Of a DNA stretch of 51,172 nucleotides, positions 18,220-28,000 are shown piece by piece; positions within the stretch are counted from its first letter, which is position 1, and each line of letters begins with the position of its first letter. Where the stretch lies: positions 118,004 to 169,175 of the forward strand of contig VHAX01000001.1 in the NCBI GenBank assembly GCA_016872215.1, given 5' to 3'. A program made the position numbers and the translations under genes. The notes under the pieces were generated by a model. That model saw nothing but the letters and a program-made list of their open reading frames with translations, did not search any database and was not told the origin of the DNA. This DNA comes from Sphingomonadales bacterium. Lineage in GTDB: Bacteria > Bacteroidota > Bacteroidia > UBA7662.

Positions 18220-18373
18220 AGAAAACTATGGCAAAAAAGCTGTAAGGCAGAACCAAAATGTTACTGGTAAACATCCCTCCCTTCCTGATTGATCAGAGAA
18301 TTCGTGCTAAAAGAAGAAAAGAATCCTTATTGGAATTGGCTTCAAATATCCGGATGATTTTTCAGGCACTGAC

Positions 18374-19201
18374 CTATTCAACGGGCAAGTTGTAGTCAGT
18401 TGGGATATTTGTCTCCGGAAAATTCTGAATAGCCATTTCCATTCCAAAGATTTGGCAATTGAAGACCGACGAAAACTTCTGTAAAAATACCCTCCCCACA
18501 TCTGAAAGAGATGGTGCCAACGACAATTCGCTCTGCATACTGCAAACCCCGTGGCTGCGTATGCCACATGGCACAATTCCAGAAAAATAGCTGAGGTCGG
18601 TCGACACATTCAGCGCCAACCCATGAAGGGTCAACCAGCGACTGGTGCGTACGCCCATTGCACAGATTTTTCGGGCTCTGTGCGGATGCGCCGCATCAAT
18701 CCATACCCCTGTATATCCAGGGTATCGTTCACCCACGATTTGCCAGTGGGCAAGGGTTCGGATGACCGTTTCCTCAAGGGATCGCATATACCAGTGGATG
18801 TCGGGCCGGATGCCCTCCAGATCGAGTAAAGGATAAACGACTAATTGTCCGGGCCCGTGGTAGGTAATGTCGCCCCCACGATTGGTGTGTACCCATTCGA
18901 CCCCAGCCTCGATCCGCTGTTCCTCATCCAGCAACAAATTTTCCTCCTTTCCACTTTTGCCCAACGTAAATACAGGGGGGTGCTCCACAAGCAACAAGTG
19001 CTGGACTATCGGAGGATCGGGCGCAACCATATTGACTCGTGCCTCCTGTTTGCGCGAAGTAGCCCTTTTAAGCCAGTTTTCCTGCAGATCCCACGCCAAA
19101 CTGTAGGGCATTCGTCCCGCAGAATGCACAAAAACCCGGGTGGGGGCCACGAATGTACCGCCCAACGACTCCCGATCAACTCCTGAATCCAAAACGCTCA
19201 C
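18374..19201 (-). CDS. lipB: Lipoyl(octanoyl) transferase
   Basis: Moves octanoate from octanoyl-ACP to lipoyl domains of 2-oxoacid dehydrogenases and the glycine cleavage H protein. 275 residues. Conserved points: LLVEHPPVFTLGKSGKEENL, RGGDITYHGPGQLVVYPLLD, the catalytic Lys in KICAMGVR, and the catalytic Cys in the PCG motif (SGIVPCGIRSHG). It starts with a GTG whose bases overlap the manA stop (GTGA), so it is probably translationally coupled. Last gene of the pgi-manA-lipB run; lipA is not in the window. Confidence 0.95.
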   Translation of the reverse strand: MSVLDSGVDRESLGGTFVAPTRVFVHSAGRMPYSLAWDLQENWLKRATSRKQEARVNMVAPDPPIVQHLLLVEHPPVFTLGKSGKEENLLLDEEQRIEAGVEWVHTNRGGDITYHGPGQLVVYPLLDLEGIRPDIHWYMRSLEETVIRTLAHWQIVGERYPGYTGVWIDAAHPHRARKICAMGVRTSRWLTLHGLALNVSTDLSYFSGIVPCGIRSHGVCSMQSELSLAPSLSDVGRVFLQKFSSVFNCQIFGMEMAIQNFPETNIPTDYNLPVE

Positions 19202-20250
19202 GCCACCACACTGTTAAGAGCCGGAAGACCTGTTTCGAGCAGAGACAAGCCTTGAAAACCCGGGGTTATTCGAGTGCAACCGGCCTGAGCCGACACCAAC
19301 ACGGTGTCACCCAACTTCATTTCCATGTGCTCATCGCCCGCCTCCAGATAGCCCGAACCCTGAACCGCCATATACACCCTAAAGCTAAGGTGATCGTGTC
19401 CAACCCGTTCCATGGGCCTGGTCAGTTTCAATAAAAAAGTGCGGAAATAGGGACAATTAACCAGTTCTACGGGCGCATCACCGGCTTCCGAATAGGACGT
19501 TCGGTAACTGTTATACTTCCGAAAATCGAGGGCATCAATCGCCTCTTCCGTATGCAATTCACGCCGTTCACCCCGCTCATCCACACGATCAAAATCGTAT
19601 AAACGGTAGGTGATATCGCTGCTTTGCTGTATTTCAGCCAGGACAATCCCCCTGCCAATCGTATGAATGCGCCCTGCCGGTATAAAAAAAACATCCCCTG
19701 CTGCGACCGGTTCCTGATTCAGCATCTCCATAATGCGCCCTGCTTGCAACATGCGGGTATATGTTTCCGGATCCATCTCTCCCCTAAACCCTGTAATGAG
19801 TGTGGCTTCTGGCTCGGCCTCCAGCACATACCACATCTCGGTCTTACCCGGACAACCATGCCGCTCCTGAGCCAATACATCGTTGGGGTGCACCTGGACC
19901 GACAAATCCTCCCGGGCATCAAGAAACTTGATCAGCAAAGGAAAACGGGTCACCGACGTCCCAGTAGCCGTCCATTGTTTTCCCATAATCTGTGAACCAA
20001 AACGATGGAGAACGTCGGGCAGTGACATCCCCTCACATGGCCCTTCGGCAACCTGAGAAGGATTCGGGGGAACATCCGACAATTCCCAGCTCTCCCCACA
20101 TTGCTTTAGGCCGCCTACATCCTTCTTCAGGAATACCTGCAGGCGATCTCCGCCCCATATTTTGTGAAAATACTGAGGCCGGAACCTCCATAGAAAAGGC
20201 ACTTTCAGGTTGGAATCGTTTGCGACGGGTGAATCGATGGCAACACTCAT
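19198..20250 (-). CDS. manA: Mannose-6-phosphate isomerase, class I type
   Basis: Interconverts mannose 6-phosphate and fructose 6-phosphate; zinc enzyme of the cupin fold. 350 residues. Visible motifs: KIWGGDRL near the start, GESWELSD, the metal site in LSVQVHPND, and FIPAGRIHTIGRG with IQQSSDITYRLYDFDR. The ATG lies three bases after the pgi stop and its own stop overlaps the lipB start. Position next to pgi fits a fructose-6-phosphate node feeding GDP-sugar and envelope synthesis. Confidence 0.94.
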   Translation of the reverse strand: MSVAIDSPVANDSNLKVPFLWRFRPQYFHKIWGGDRLQVFLKKDVGGLKQCGESWELSDVPPNPSQVAEGPCEGMSLPDVLHRFGSQIMGKQWTATGTSVTRFPLLIKFLDAREDLSVQVHPNDVLAQERHGCPGKTEMWYVLEAEPEATLITGFRGEMDPETYTRMLQAGRIMEMLNQEPVAAGDVFFIPAGRIHTIGRGIVLAEIQQSSDITYRLYDFDRVDERGERRELHTEEAIDALDFRKYNSYRTSYSEAGDAPVELVNCPYFRTFLLKLTRPMERVGHDHLSFRVYMAVQGSGYLEAGDEHMEMKLGDTVLVSAQAGCTRITPGFQGLSLLETGLPALNSVVA

Positions 20251-20253
20251 CGT

Positions 20254-21915
20254 TTATTTTGAAGATAAATTAAACTGACCATAAATACGCAACAATTCAG
20301 CCGTTGAGGGATCTTGTAGCCGTGAAACCACTTCATTCTCCAAGTCCTTTAAAATTTGTCCCGCCAGCTGCTTGCCCAATTCCACCCCCCACTGGTCGAA
20401 ACTGAAAATGTTCCAAATAACACCCTGCACAAAAATCTTGTGTTCGTAGAGCGCCAAAATTGCCCCCAGGTGATGGGGATCGAGTTGCGGAAAAATTAAG
20501 GTATTAGACGGGCGGTTGCCCGGAAAGGCGCGGTAATTAGCCAGCGATTGCGCGCGGGCAGGATCCATTCCTGCGTCGAGCAACTCCCGGAGAGCCTCGT
20601 CGGTCGACTTACCGCGCATAAGGGCCTGCGACTGTGCCAGACAGTGCGAAACCAATTTCGGGTGGTGATTGACGAGGGGGTACTGACTTCTGGCGGGCAA
20701 CAGAAAATCACAGGGGACTACCTGAGTGCCCTGGTGGATTAGCTGGTAGAAAGAGTGCTGACCGTTGGTGCCGGGCTCGCCCCACACTACAGGGCTCGTG
20801 GTGTAGGTAAGTGGCTTCCCTGAGCGGTTGAGGTACTTGCCGTTGCTCTCCATCGCCGCCTGTTGCAAATAGGCCGGAAAACGGCTCAGGCATTGGTCAT
20901 ATGGTAGAACTGCCTCCGTGGTGCATCCCAGGAAATTCGTATTCCAAATGCCTACAAGCGCCATGAGGAGAGGCACGTTCTCTTCTGCGGGAATTTCAAA
21001 AAAATGCCGGTCGACCTCATGGGCACCCTGCAGCATTTCCGCAAACCGGTCAAAACCCACCGCCAGACAAACACTCAATCCGATCGCCGACCATAAACTG
21101 AAGCGCCCCCCTACCCAATCCCAGAAGGCGAACATCTGTGACTTCGGTATGCCGAACGACTCCACCAGATCGCTTTGTGTAGACAGAGCGGCGAAGTGAC
21201 GGGCCACATGTTCCTCATCGACCGCGGACGACAAAAGCCAGGTCCGCGAGCTGTGGGCATTGGCCATCGTTTCCTGTGTGGTGAAGGTTTTGGACGCCAC
21301 AAGGAAAAAGGTCGTTTCCGGGTTAAGCTTTTGCAGGGTGCGCGACAAATGTGCTCCGTCGACATTCGAAACGAAATGTACATTGATGCGACCCATATAA
21401 GGGGACAATGCCTCGCAGGCCATGAGCGGTCCCAGATCGGAACCCCCAATCCCAATGTTCACCACATCCGTGATGGATTTACCCGAATAGCCCTTCCATT
21501 CACCCGACCGAAGGCTGTCACTGAACACCCGCATCTGTTCCAAAACCTGGTGTATGTTATAATGGCGATCACGGGCAGACGCTTCCTTAGGCACCTCAGG
21601 AGCCGGAATCCGTAAAGCCGTGTGCAAAACTGCACGTTGCTCGGTTTCGTTGATGGCTTCGCCAGAGCGCATGGAGGCGATGGCCTCAGGTAGCTGGCAC
21701 TCGCGAGCCAAATCAAACAACGCTGTACGGGAAACGGTATCCAATAAATTCTTGGAGTAGTCGAAATATACGTTCCCGGCCTTCGCAGAAAAATCACTGG
21801 CCCGGGTGGGCGATGCGGCAAAAAGCGACTCGATCCTTTGTGTTTTAAGACGCTCCGCGTGTTGTGTTAATTGTTTCCAAGCAATAGTTTGCGAAGGGTC
21901 GATCTGTGGCAGCAT
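20254..21915 (-). CDS. pgi: Glucose-6-phosphate isomerase
   Basis: Glycolytic and gluconeogenic isomerase. About 553 residues from the ATG at 21915 (MLPQIDPSQTIAWKQL), which aligns with the E. coli start; an upstream GTG/ATG in the same frame would overlap yraN and add ten unconserved residues. Motifs: VNIGIGGSDLGPLMA, FFLVASKTFTTQETMANA, FWDWVGGRFSLWSAIGL, and QWGVELGKQLA near the end. A -7 box on this strand lies across the start of the divergent yraN gene. First gene of pgi-manA-lipB. Confidence 0.97.
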   Translation of the reverse strand: MLPQIDPSQTIAWKQLTQHAERLKTQRIESLFAASPTRASDFSAKAGNVYFDYSKNLLDTVSRTALFDLARECQLPEAIASMRSGEAINETEQRAVLHTALRIPAPEVPKEASARDRHYNIHQVLEQMRVFSDSLRSGEWKGYSGKSITDVVNIGIGGSDLGPLMACEALSPYMGRINVHFVSNVDGAHLSRTLQKLNPETTFFLVASKTFTTQETMANAHSSRTWLLSSAVDEEHVARHFAALSTQSDLVESFGIPKSQMFAFWDWVGGRFSLWSAIGLSVCLAVGFDRFAEMLQGAHEVDRHFFEIPAEENVPLLMALVGIWNTNFLGCTTEAVLPYDQCLSRFPAYLQQAAMESNGKYLNRSGKPLTYTTSPVVWGEPGTNGQHSFYQLIHQGTQVVPCDFLLPARSQYPLVNHHPKLVSHCLAQSQALMRGKSTDEALRELLDAGMDPARAQSLANYRAFPGNRPSNTLIFPQLDPHHLGAILALYEHKIFVQGVIWNIFSFDQWGVELGKQLAGQILKDLENEVVSRLQDPSTAELLRIYGQFNLSSK

Positions 21916-21938
21916 GCGCTTTATTTTAGTCGAAAAAC

Positions 21939-22313
21939 ATGACAAATATACGCAACAACAAACGGCAGACGGGACAAAAAGGCGAGGATCTGGCGGTCGA
22001 ATACCTCAGTGGGCTTGACTATGAGATTCGTGAGCGCAACTTTCGGTTTGGCCACCTCGAAATCGACATCATTGCCTTCGACGGCGACATGATGGTGGTG
22101 GCAGAGGTAAAGTCCGTGTTCTTCGGCCTCGAGCCCGACCCTGTTCAGTATCTGTCGCGCTGTCAATTCCGCAACCTCACCAAAGCCGCGGCCGCATACT
22201 TGCATCAGCAACAGATATCACCCGAGGTTCGATTCGACCTGCTATGCGTTAGCCTCTACCGTCGACCCCCTATCATCCGGCACTTTCGGGATGTCTGGAT
22301 GCCCAATAAATAA
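21939..22313 (+). CDS. yraN: UPF0102 / YraN-family nuclease-like protein
   Basis: 124 residues, the usual length. It begins NKRQTGQKGEDLAVEYLSGL and carries the restriction-endonuclease-like pattern with Glu-Asp and ExK: FGHLEIDIIAFDGDMMVVAEVKSV. The family is predicted to have a PD-(D/E)XK nuclease fold; its cellular role remains poorly defined. Only 23 bases separate its ATG from that of divergent pgi. A weak -7-like TATTTTAG lies at 21922-21929. It ends just before prfB, with an AT-rich hairpin over the stop codon. Confidence 0.9.
   Translation: MTNIRNNKRQTGQKGEDLAVEYLSGLDYEIRERNFRFGHLEIDIIAFDGDMMVVAEVKSVFFGLEPDPVQYLSRCQFRNLTKAAAAYLHQQQISPEVRFDLLCVSLYRRPPIIRHFRDVWMPNK
21943..21950 (-). 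promoter_or_regulatory. -7 box TATATTTG of pgi, overlapping the yraN start region
   Basis: Read on the minus strand it is an exact TAnnTTTG; plus-strand bases CAAATATA lie just after the yraN ATG. It would start transcription about 24 bases before the pgi ATG. Confidence 0.5.
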
Positions 22314-22328
22314 CACATTGTGTTATTT
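22308..22328 (+). terminator. AT-rich hairpin over the yraN stop
   Basis: Perfect inverted repeat AAATAACAC-att-GTGTTATTT followed by T-rich sequence. The left arm contains the yraN TAA. It could end yraN transcription before the prfB promoter; because the stem is AT-rich it might instead be an operator-like palindrome. Confidence 0.45.
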
Positions 22329-22365
22329 TACTTTTATATTACCACGAAATTCGTCCAGAATTCCC

Positions 22366-22373
22366 TAATTTCG
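22366..22373 (+). promoter_or_regulatory. -7 box TAATTTCG abutting prfB
   Basis: TAnnTTCG variant of the Bacteroidota -7 box, ending four bases before the ATG at 22378. Transcription would start at or next to the ATG, so prfB mRNA may be leaderless. Confidence 0.5.
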
Positions 22374-22377
22374 CGTC

Positions 22378-23473
22378 ATGAGAAAAGAACATCTAGATGA
22401 TGTGAGCGCGAGATTGAACGCGCTGAGGAGGTTTCTTTGACCTCGATGCAAAAATAGCCCGTATACGTGACGTGGAGACCCGCTCCACCGCCCCTGGCTT
22501 TTGGGACAATCCAGACGAGGCTGAAAAATGGTTACGGTCGATCAAAATCCCAAAAGAATGGGTCAGATCCTGGGATGAGGTGGCTATGGCTGTCGACGAG
22601 TTGAATGTCTACTGGGAGTTTACCCAGGCTGGAGAGCTTTCCGATGATGAACTGGAAGTCCACTATAAGCAGGTACAGCATCTTCTCGAAGACCTGGAGT
22701 TTCGCAATATGCTGAGGCATGAAGAAGACGTACTCGGCGCAGTGGTCACCATCAACTCCGGTGCAGGAGGCACAGAGAGTCAGGACTGGGCCGCCATGCT
22801 CATGCGGATGTATCTTATGTGGGGCGAAAAGAAAGGCTACACAGTGAGGGAAGTGGATATCCTGGAGGGCGAAGAAGCGGGCATCAAATCGGTTACTCTG
22901 GAATTCGTGGGAGATTTCGCCTATGGCTACCTCAAAAGCGAAAGTGGCGTTCACCGACTGGTGCGCATTTCCCCATTCGATTCCAACGCGCGCAGGCATA
23001 CCTCATTTGCCTCAGTCTATGCATACCCCCTGATCGACGACAGCATACAGATTGAGGTTAGTCAGGCTGACATCGAAATCCAAACCTCCCGTTCGGGAGG
23101 CGCAGGTGGACAAAACGTAAACAAGGTGGAAACCAAAGTTCAGCTCACTCACAAGCCCACGGGCATCGTGGTGGTCTGCCAGATTGAGCGTTCGCAGTCG
23201 GCCAACCGCGAGCGGGCTATGCAAATGCTCAAGTCGCAGCTGTATGAACTGGAACTGCGCAAACGCAACGAAGCCCGCGACGCCCAGGAGGCCGGGAAGA
23301 AAAAAATAGAATGGGGATCACAAATCCGTTCCTATGTGCTGTATCCCTACAAGCTCATCAAGGACGTGCGCACCGACTACGAAACCTCATCGGTGCAGGA
23401 CGTGCTCGATGGCGACCTCGATCCTTTCATAAAGGCCTACCTTATGCAGGAACAGGATCCAACACCACAGTAA
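22378..23473 (+). CDS. prfB: Peptide chain release factor 2, with programmed +1 frameshift
   Basis: Class I release factor that reads UGA and UAA and triggers peptide release. The first 20 codons run from ATG 22378 to CTT, then meet an in-frame TGA at 22438-22440. A +1 shift at CTT-T continues as GAC CTC GAT GCA, in frame with the rest (about 364 residues in all). The SPF tripeptide that recognises UGA is present ([16 protein letters not shown]), as is the peptidyl-transferase GGQ ([17 protein letters not shown]). A gene call starting at GTG 22472 would lose the first 31 codons and the regulation. The product is methylated at GGQ by PrmC, encoded 10 kb away. The next gene begins one base after the stop. 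Confidence 0.96.
22426..22441 (+). promoter_or_regulatory. prfB autoregulatory +1 frameshift site
   Basis: AGG AGG TTT CTT TGA C. An internal Shine-Dalgarno-like AGGAGG stands three bases before the slippery CTT, the same spacing as the E. coli AGG GGG TAT CTT TGA C element. Known mechanism: when RF2 is scarce, slow UGA decoding lets the peptidyl-tRNA slip from CUU to UUU, restoring RF2 synthesis. Confidence 0.95.
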
Positions 23474-23474
23474 T

Positions 23475-24923
23475 ATGGAAACCAGAAATCATGCACGGTT
23501 CGGTTCGCCACCGACCCCCGAATCTCCAGCCTCGCTCAGATCCGTTTTCGAGGCTCTCAAGCGGCAATCATTTGTGCAACGAAGCGATTCGGCATCGGAC
23601 CGCCTGAAACGCCTGAACCAGCTGCATCAGGCCGTGGTTCAACACGAAGCCCAGATTATTGAGGCCATGCAGGCCGACTTTCAAAAACCGGCGACCGAGG
23701 TCGTTTTGACCGAATTAGTTCCTTTTTACACCGAAATCAAGCACCAACGGCGCCACCTGAAACAGTGGATGCGACCCAGACGGGTTTCCTCGAGCATAAC
23801 CACTCTGGCCGGCCGAAGTTGGGTGCAAACAGAGCCACGGGGCACCTGCCTCATCCTGGCCCCATGGAATTATCCCTTCAACCTCAGTGCCATCCCCCTG
23901 GCCACCGCTTTGGCTGCGGGCAATACTATTCTTCTCAAACCCTCGGAGCTGGCGCCCCATACCTCATCCTTGATCGCCCAAATGGTATCTTCTTGCCTTC
24001 CGACTGAAGTGGCCACAGTAGTTGAGGGGGATGCAGACACCGCCCGGGCCTTGCTTGAGTTGCCTTTCGACCACATTTTCTTCACGGGCAGCACCCGCGT
24101 GGGCAAACTGGTGATGGAAGCTGCGAGTAGACACCTCAGCAGTGTAACCCTCGAACTCGGGGGCAAAAGTCCGGCCTATGTCGATGAGTCGGCCGACCTT
24201 TCCGATACCGCACGCAAGCTGGTGTGGGGCAAGTGGATCAACGCGGGACAAACCTGCATTGCTCCCGACTACGTTTTGGTGAACCACCGCATGATGTCTG
24301 CCCTTCTGGATGCGCTGCGCACAGCATCTGAAGCATTCGGAGCAGTTGAGGAGACGGGCGATCACTTTTGCGCGATGGTGAGCGACAAACATGCCCAGCG
24401 AATGCAAGAACTCGTGGAGTCATCGGTGGCGGCCGGTGCGCGCGTGGAATGGGGTGGAACACTCATTCCCAACACGCGCCGTATGCAGCCTACTGTCATA
24501 ACCCGGGTACGCCGAGATATGCCCGTCATGCAGGAAGAAATCTTTGGCCCAATCCTGCCCATCGTGGGCATTGAACATCTTGACGAAGCCATAGAGTTCA
24601 TAAACGCCGATGCCAAGCCCCTGGCCCTTTATGTTTTTTCGCGCAATCCACACAAGACCGATGAAATTTTGCGTCGTACCTCTGCGGGCAATTGTTGTGT
24701 GAATGACGTGATCGTACAAATCAGCAACCCCAATCTACCCTTCGGCGGGGTCAACCATTCGGGCATGGGTCATTACCATGGGGAGGCGGGTTTCCTCACC
24801 TTCTCGCATCAGAAATCGATATACCGGCAACCACTATGGCTGAACATGAATCGATTTTTGTATCCCCCCTACACAGACCAGAAGTCGCGCCTGGCCCGTT
24901 GGCTGATGGGGTGGTTGCGGTGA
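23475..24923 (+). CDS. NAD(P)-dependent aldehyde dehydrogenase (ALDH3-like)
   Basis: 482 residues. It oxidises aldehydes to acids; the short N-terminus and overall sequence resemble fatty/medium-chain ALDH class 3 enzymes. Motifs: LAPWNYPFNLSAIPL for the cofactor site, FFTGSTRVGKLVMEAA, the catalytic Glu in TLELGGKSPAYV, the catalytic Cys in NAGQTCIAPDYV, and EEIFGPILPI. Near the C-terminus there is LARWLMGWL, an amphipathic or membrane-associating end as seen in class 3 fatty aldehyde dehydrogenases. It starts one base after the prfB stop and is probably co-transcribed with it. The physiological aldehyde is unknown. Confidence 0.92.
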   Translation: METRNHARFGSPPTPESPASLRSVFEALKRQSFVQRSDSASDRLKRLNQLHQAVVQHEAQIIEAMQADFQKPATEVVLTELVPFYTEIKHQRRHLKQWMRPRRVSSSITTLAGRSWVQTEPRGTCLILAPWNYPFNLSAIPLATALAAGNTILLKPSELAPHTSSLIAQMVSSCLPTEVATVVEGDADTARALLELPFDHIFFTGSTRVGKLVMEAASRHLSSVTLELGGKSPAYVDESADLSDTARKLVWGKWINAGQTCIAPDYVLVNHRMMSALLDALRTASEAFGAVEETGDHFCAMVSDKHAQRMQELVESSVAAGARVEWGGTLIPNTRRMQPTVITRVRRDMPVMQEEIFGPILPIVGIEHLDEAIEFINADAKPLALYVFSRNPHKTDEILRRTSAGNCCVNDVIVQISNPNLPFGGVNHSGMGHYHGEAGFLTFSHQKSIYRQPLWLNMNRFLYPPYTDQKSRLARWLMGWLR

Positions 24924-24928
24924 ATGCG

Positions 24929-24946
24929 GGTTAATAAATATTAGCC
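24929..24946 (+). terminator. Short hairpin between convergent ALDH and kinase genes
   Basis: GGTTAAT-aaat-ATTAGCC forms a 7-base-pair stem with one G.T pair and a four-base loop. There is no T run directly after it, so termination is only suggested by its place between two convergent genes. Confidence 0.25.
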
Positions 24947-25000
24947 AGGACTTCACTGAGTTCACACAAAGTTGATTCGCGTTATTAAGTAAAAATTATT

Positions 25001-28000
25001 TTATGAAGATCCAAAATCACTATAGGCAGGGAATTGCAAAGTGAATTGGGTTCCCGTTTCGGGGGATGTTTCAAAAGAAATAGAGCCGGCATGCTGCTCG
25101 ACGATGCGACTCACAATGGCCAGGCCCAACCCCATACCTGATCCTTTGGTAGTGAAATTCGGCTCAAAAATGCGTTCAGAAAAAGACTCCGGGATGCCCT
25201 GACCATTATCGGCCACCATCACCGTGTAGCGCTTACCATTGCGCCGCAATTCCACCCGCACCCTGGGTTCTACTCCCTCCGCCACCGCTTGCTGGGCATT
25301 GCGCAATAAGTTCTGAAAAACCCGCTGGATCTGCTGCACATCGCCCATCATCCTACCCCCATCCTCAGATGGGAGCTGATCCTCGAATTCTATAATGCCG
25401 ACATGTCCAAACAGGGCCACTGCGGGTCGAATGCCGTCGCGCAGGTCGAAAACCGCCTTTTTGAGGGGCTCGCTTCGGGCAAATGCTCCAAACTCATCCG
25501 AAACGGCGGCCAAAACGTCAATCTGCTCCAGAACAACCGACAGATCCTCGTTGAATCGTTCCGCAAATCGCTCCGGGTGTGCGCTGCGGTCTCGCAACAG
25601 TCGCTGTAGTTTCAGCTTCATGGGCGTGAGCGGATTCCTAATTTCGTGGGCAATTTGTCGCGCCACTTGTCGCCACGCCTGCTCCCGCTCACTTTTGGCT
25701 AAAAGACGTGCACTTTCCTGCAATTCGAGTAAAAGTTCGTTGTAGGAGTGAATCAGAAGTCCCACCTCATCGTTGCGTGGATAGCCGCCCATCGGCTCCT
25801 TAACCCCGTGTCGGTTGCGAATCATCTGCAGTGTCAACGCCCGTATGGGCCTGGTTATCCGGAGGGCGACGCTGTAGGACAATAGAAAGGAAAAAAGAAG
25901 AAGCAACAGATAGAGACGCAGTAAATTGCCTAAAAATGTGTTGTGCTCGGCTTTTCCCACAGCGTCAGAGTATGGCACCACCATCTGCAAAACACCAGCG
26001 AGCCGGTCTCCACGTGGATAAACAGGACGATAGGCCGACCAAGCATCCACCCAGCTCTGCTCGTTGCTGTGCACAAATCGCGACCTCCCTTCCCAGGCCA
26101 GTGCCTGCCAGGCCGGTGGGGCGAGGCGTTGGGTGACAAACGGTAGTCGGTCCACCTCAGGCAATGAACTGTAGAGTAATCTACCCTGACCATCATAGAG
26201 CGCGTAATCGACCTGCATGCGCCGGGCAATTTCCGCCAAGCGGTAATCGTCGACCCCCGCCAGACCTGAAATTGGTAATTGTGCGGCACCCGCAACCCAT
26301 AGGGTAGATGCCGTGGTACGGTTCAGCACATCCTCATTAAGCAGCGGCACCAAGACTGTGTAGAGGTCCTCCAAACGAGTGGCAAGGTTGTCTTGTTGAC
26401 TCGCTTCACGGCTTCGCACAGAATAGGCCAAAGTGGCATATCCACCCGCCACCACGATTACGAGTCCAGTCGCCACCAATCCCAGTCCGATTCGCTCGCG
26501 ATATCCAAGCTGCCAGGAAAGGTGGTTGCGACCGAGGCGACTGACCCCCTCAGATATGAGGATCAGCAACCAGGACGTCAGCAGCAAGGCGATGGCCATG
26601 GCGGGCAGGTCGAGCCAGTCTTGTGGACGAAAACTAACGACCAGGCTGCCGCCGTCATCGAGTGAGGTAATGATGTGCTGAGCCGGTCGAACGGGGCCCA
26701 CTGAAGTTCCCGTGCTATATTCCCAATCATCTGTCTTTTGGTCCCCCTCCCGTGCCCTCGTCCGGTTGAGGTCGCTCTCACGCAAAGGGTAACTGATGCT
26801 TCCACTCGAACGCTGGAGCAATCCGGAGCGATACAGAGCGAATGAAAATTCAGGGTACGTCTCGTCGCCGCCCGGCGTACGGTTGGCGGTGAGTCCCCAC
26901 ATGCCCCCGGAGGCGACCGGATCGCGGCGGAGCAGACGCAGATATAAGGTATCGCTGCGCCCGGATATTGGAGGAAGGGGCACATTAATGCCAAATCCTT
27001 GTCGAGCCTGTTCGGTAAACTGTCGGATTAGGGTAACGGGATCGGGAAGACCATCAGCCCGTGATTCCGACAGAATACTGTCGGGACCGGTTCCATTTAT
27101 TCCACCAATAGAACGTTTTGCATCCGAGCCATCGCTCAACGGCGGTTCTTCCTGAATTTGGATTGAATCCACCTTAAACACCACAGAATCTGGTCGCAGA
27201 TCGGGTAAAAAACAGGTTTCCACGAGCTGATAGCGATCCAAATATCCGGTTAGGTGCCCCAGGGTGATTAGGGTTTGCCATCGTTCGGGGGTGGTTTCAT
27301 TACCATAAATACCAGAAAGCAGCAATGAATCGGCCCTGAGTCGGGGGATCAGAGCCGACAACTCGGCGATGGCCCGCTCGTCGTAGGGATTTGTGAGGCG
27401 CGCCGCCACAAAATTGGCCCGATTCGCTTGTCGACGCTCTCCCCCATCGGCCAGCTGGTAGGCCGCGGCCAACGAGAAGTACACCAGCAGCAGGCGGGAC
27501 ATGGATTGACCGGTGTGTGTATGCCAAATGCGCTTAAACAGAATTTTGGATCGGTTTTTCAGAAGGTAAAATAAGAGCAGAATGAGCAGAAGGGGTATCC
27601 ACAATCCGGGCAGCCCCCGGATCCATGAACCTTCCCCGGTAAAGGCCAAAACACCCAACCATAGGGCCACCGACAGCAGGATTCGAATCAGAAATACCTT
27701 CAATGAACCTTGAACGAGCCAACAGCGCATCCAGATCCCCCAAATCAGGGTATTGAACAAAATAAGGGCTACCACTGCCATAAATGCAGGAAGGGTGAAG
27801 GCGTTGAGGCCGGTGAGCTCGTTGAAAGACAAGGGAATACCTCCATTCACCAGTAGATCTCTGGTTACGAGCCACGACAGGGTAGTGAACGAAAGGGTAC
27901 AAAACAGCACCATCACGCTCCTGATCCCCCCGCGATCCGTACGCAGCGGCAGAAGAACAGCGCGCCATTCTGGGGCGGGGTACATAGCCAAAGTGGCTGG

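Noticed and set aside
18258-18395. A 45-codon plus-strand frame (MLLVNIPPFLID...) between DUF4159 and lipB
   Set aside because: It overlaps the conserved lipB end, lacks a promoter box, and has no recognisable similarity.
22472-23473. prfB starting at GTG 22472
   Set aside because: This ignores the clear programmed frameshift and ATG 22378, and would remove the N-terminus of RF2.
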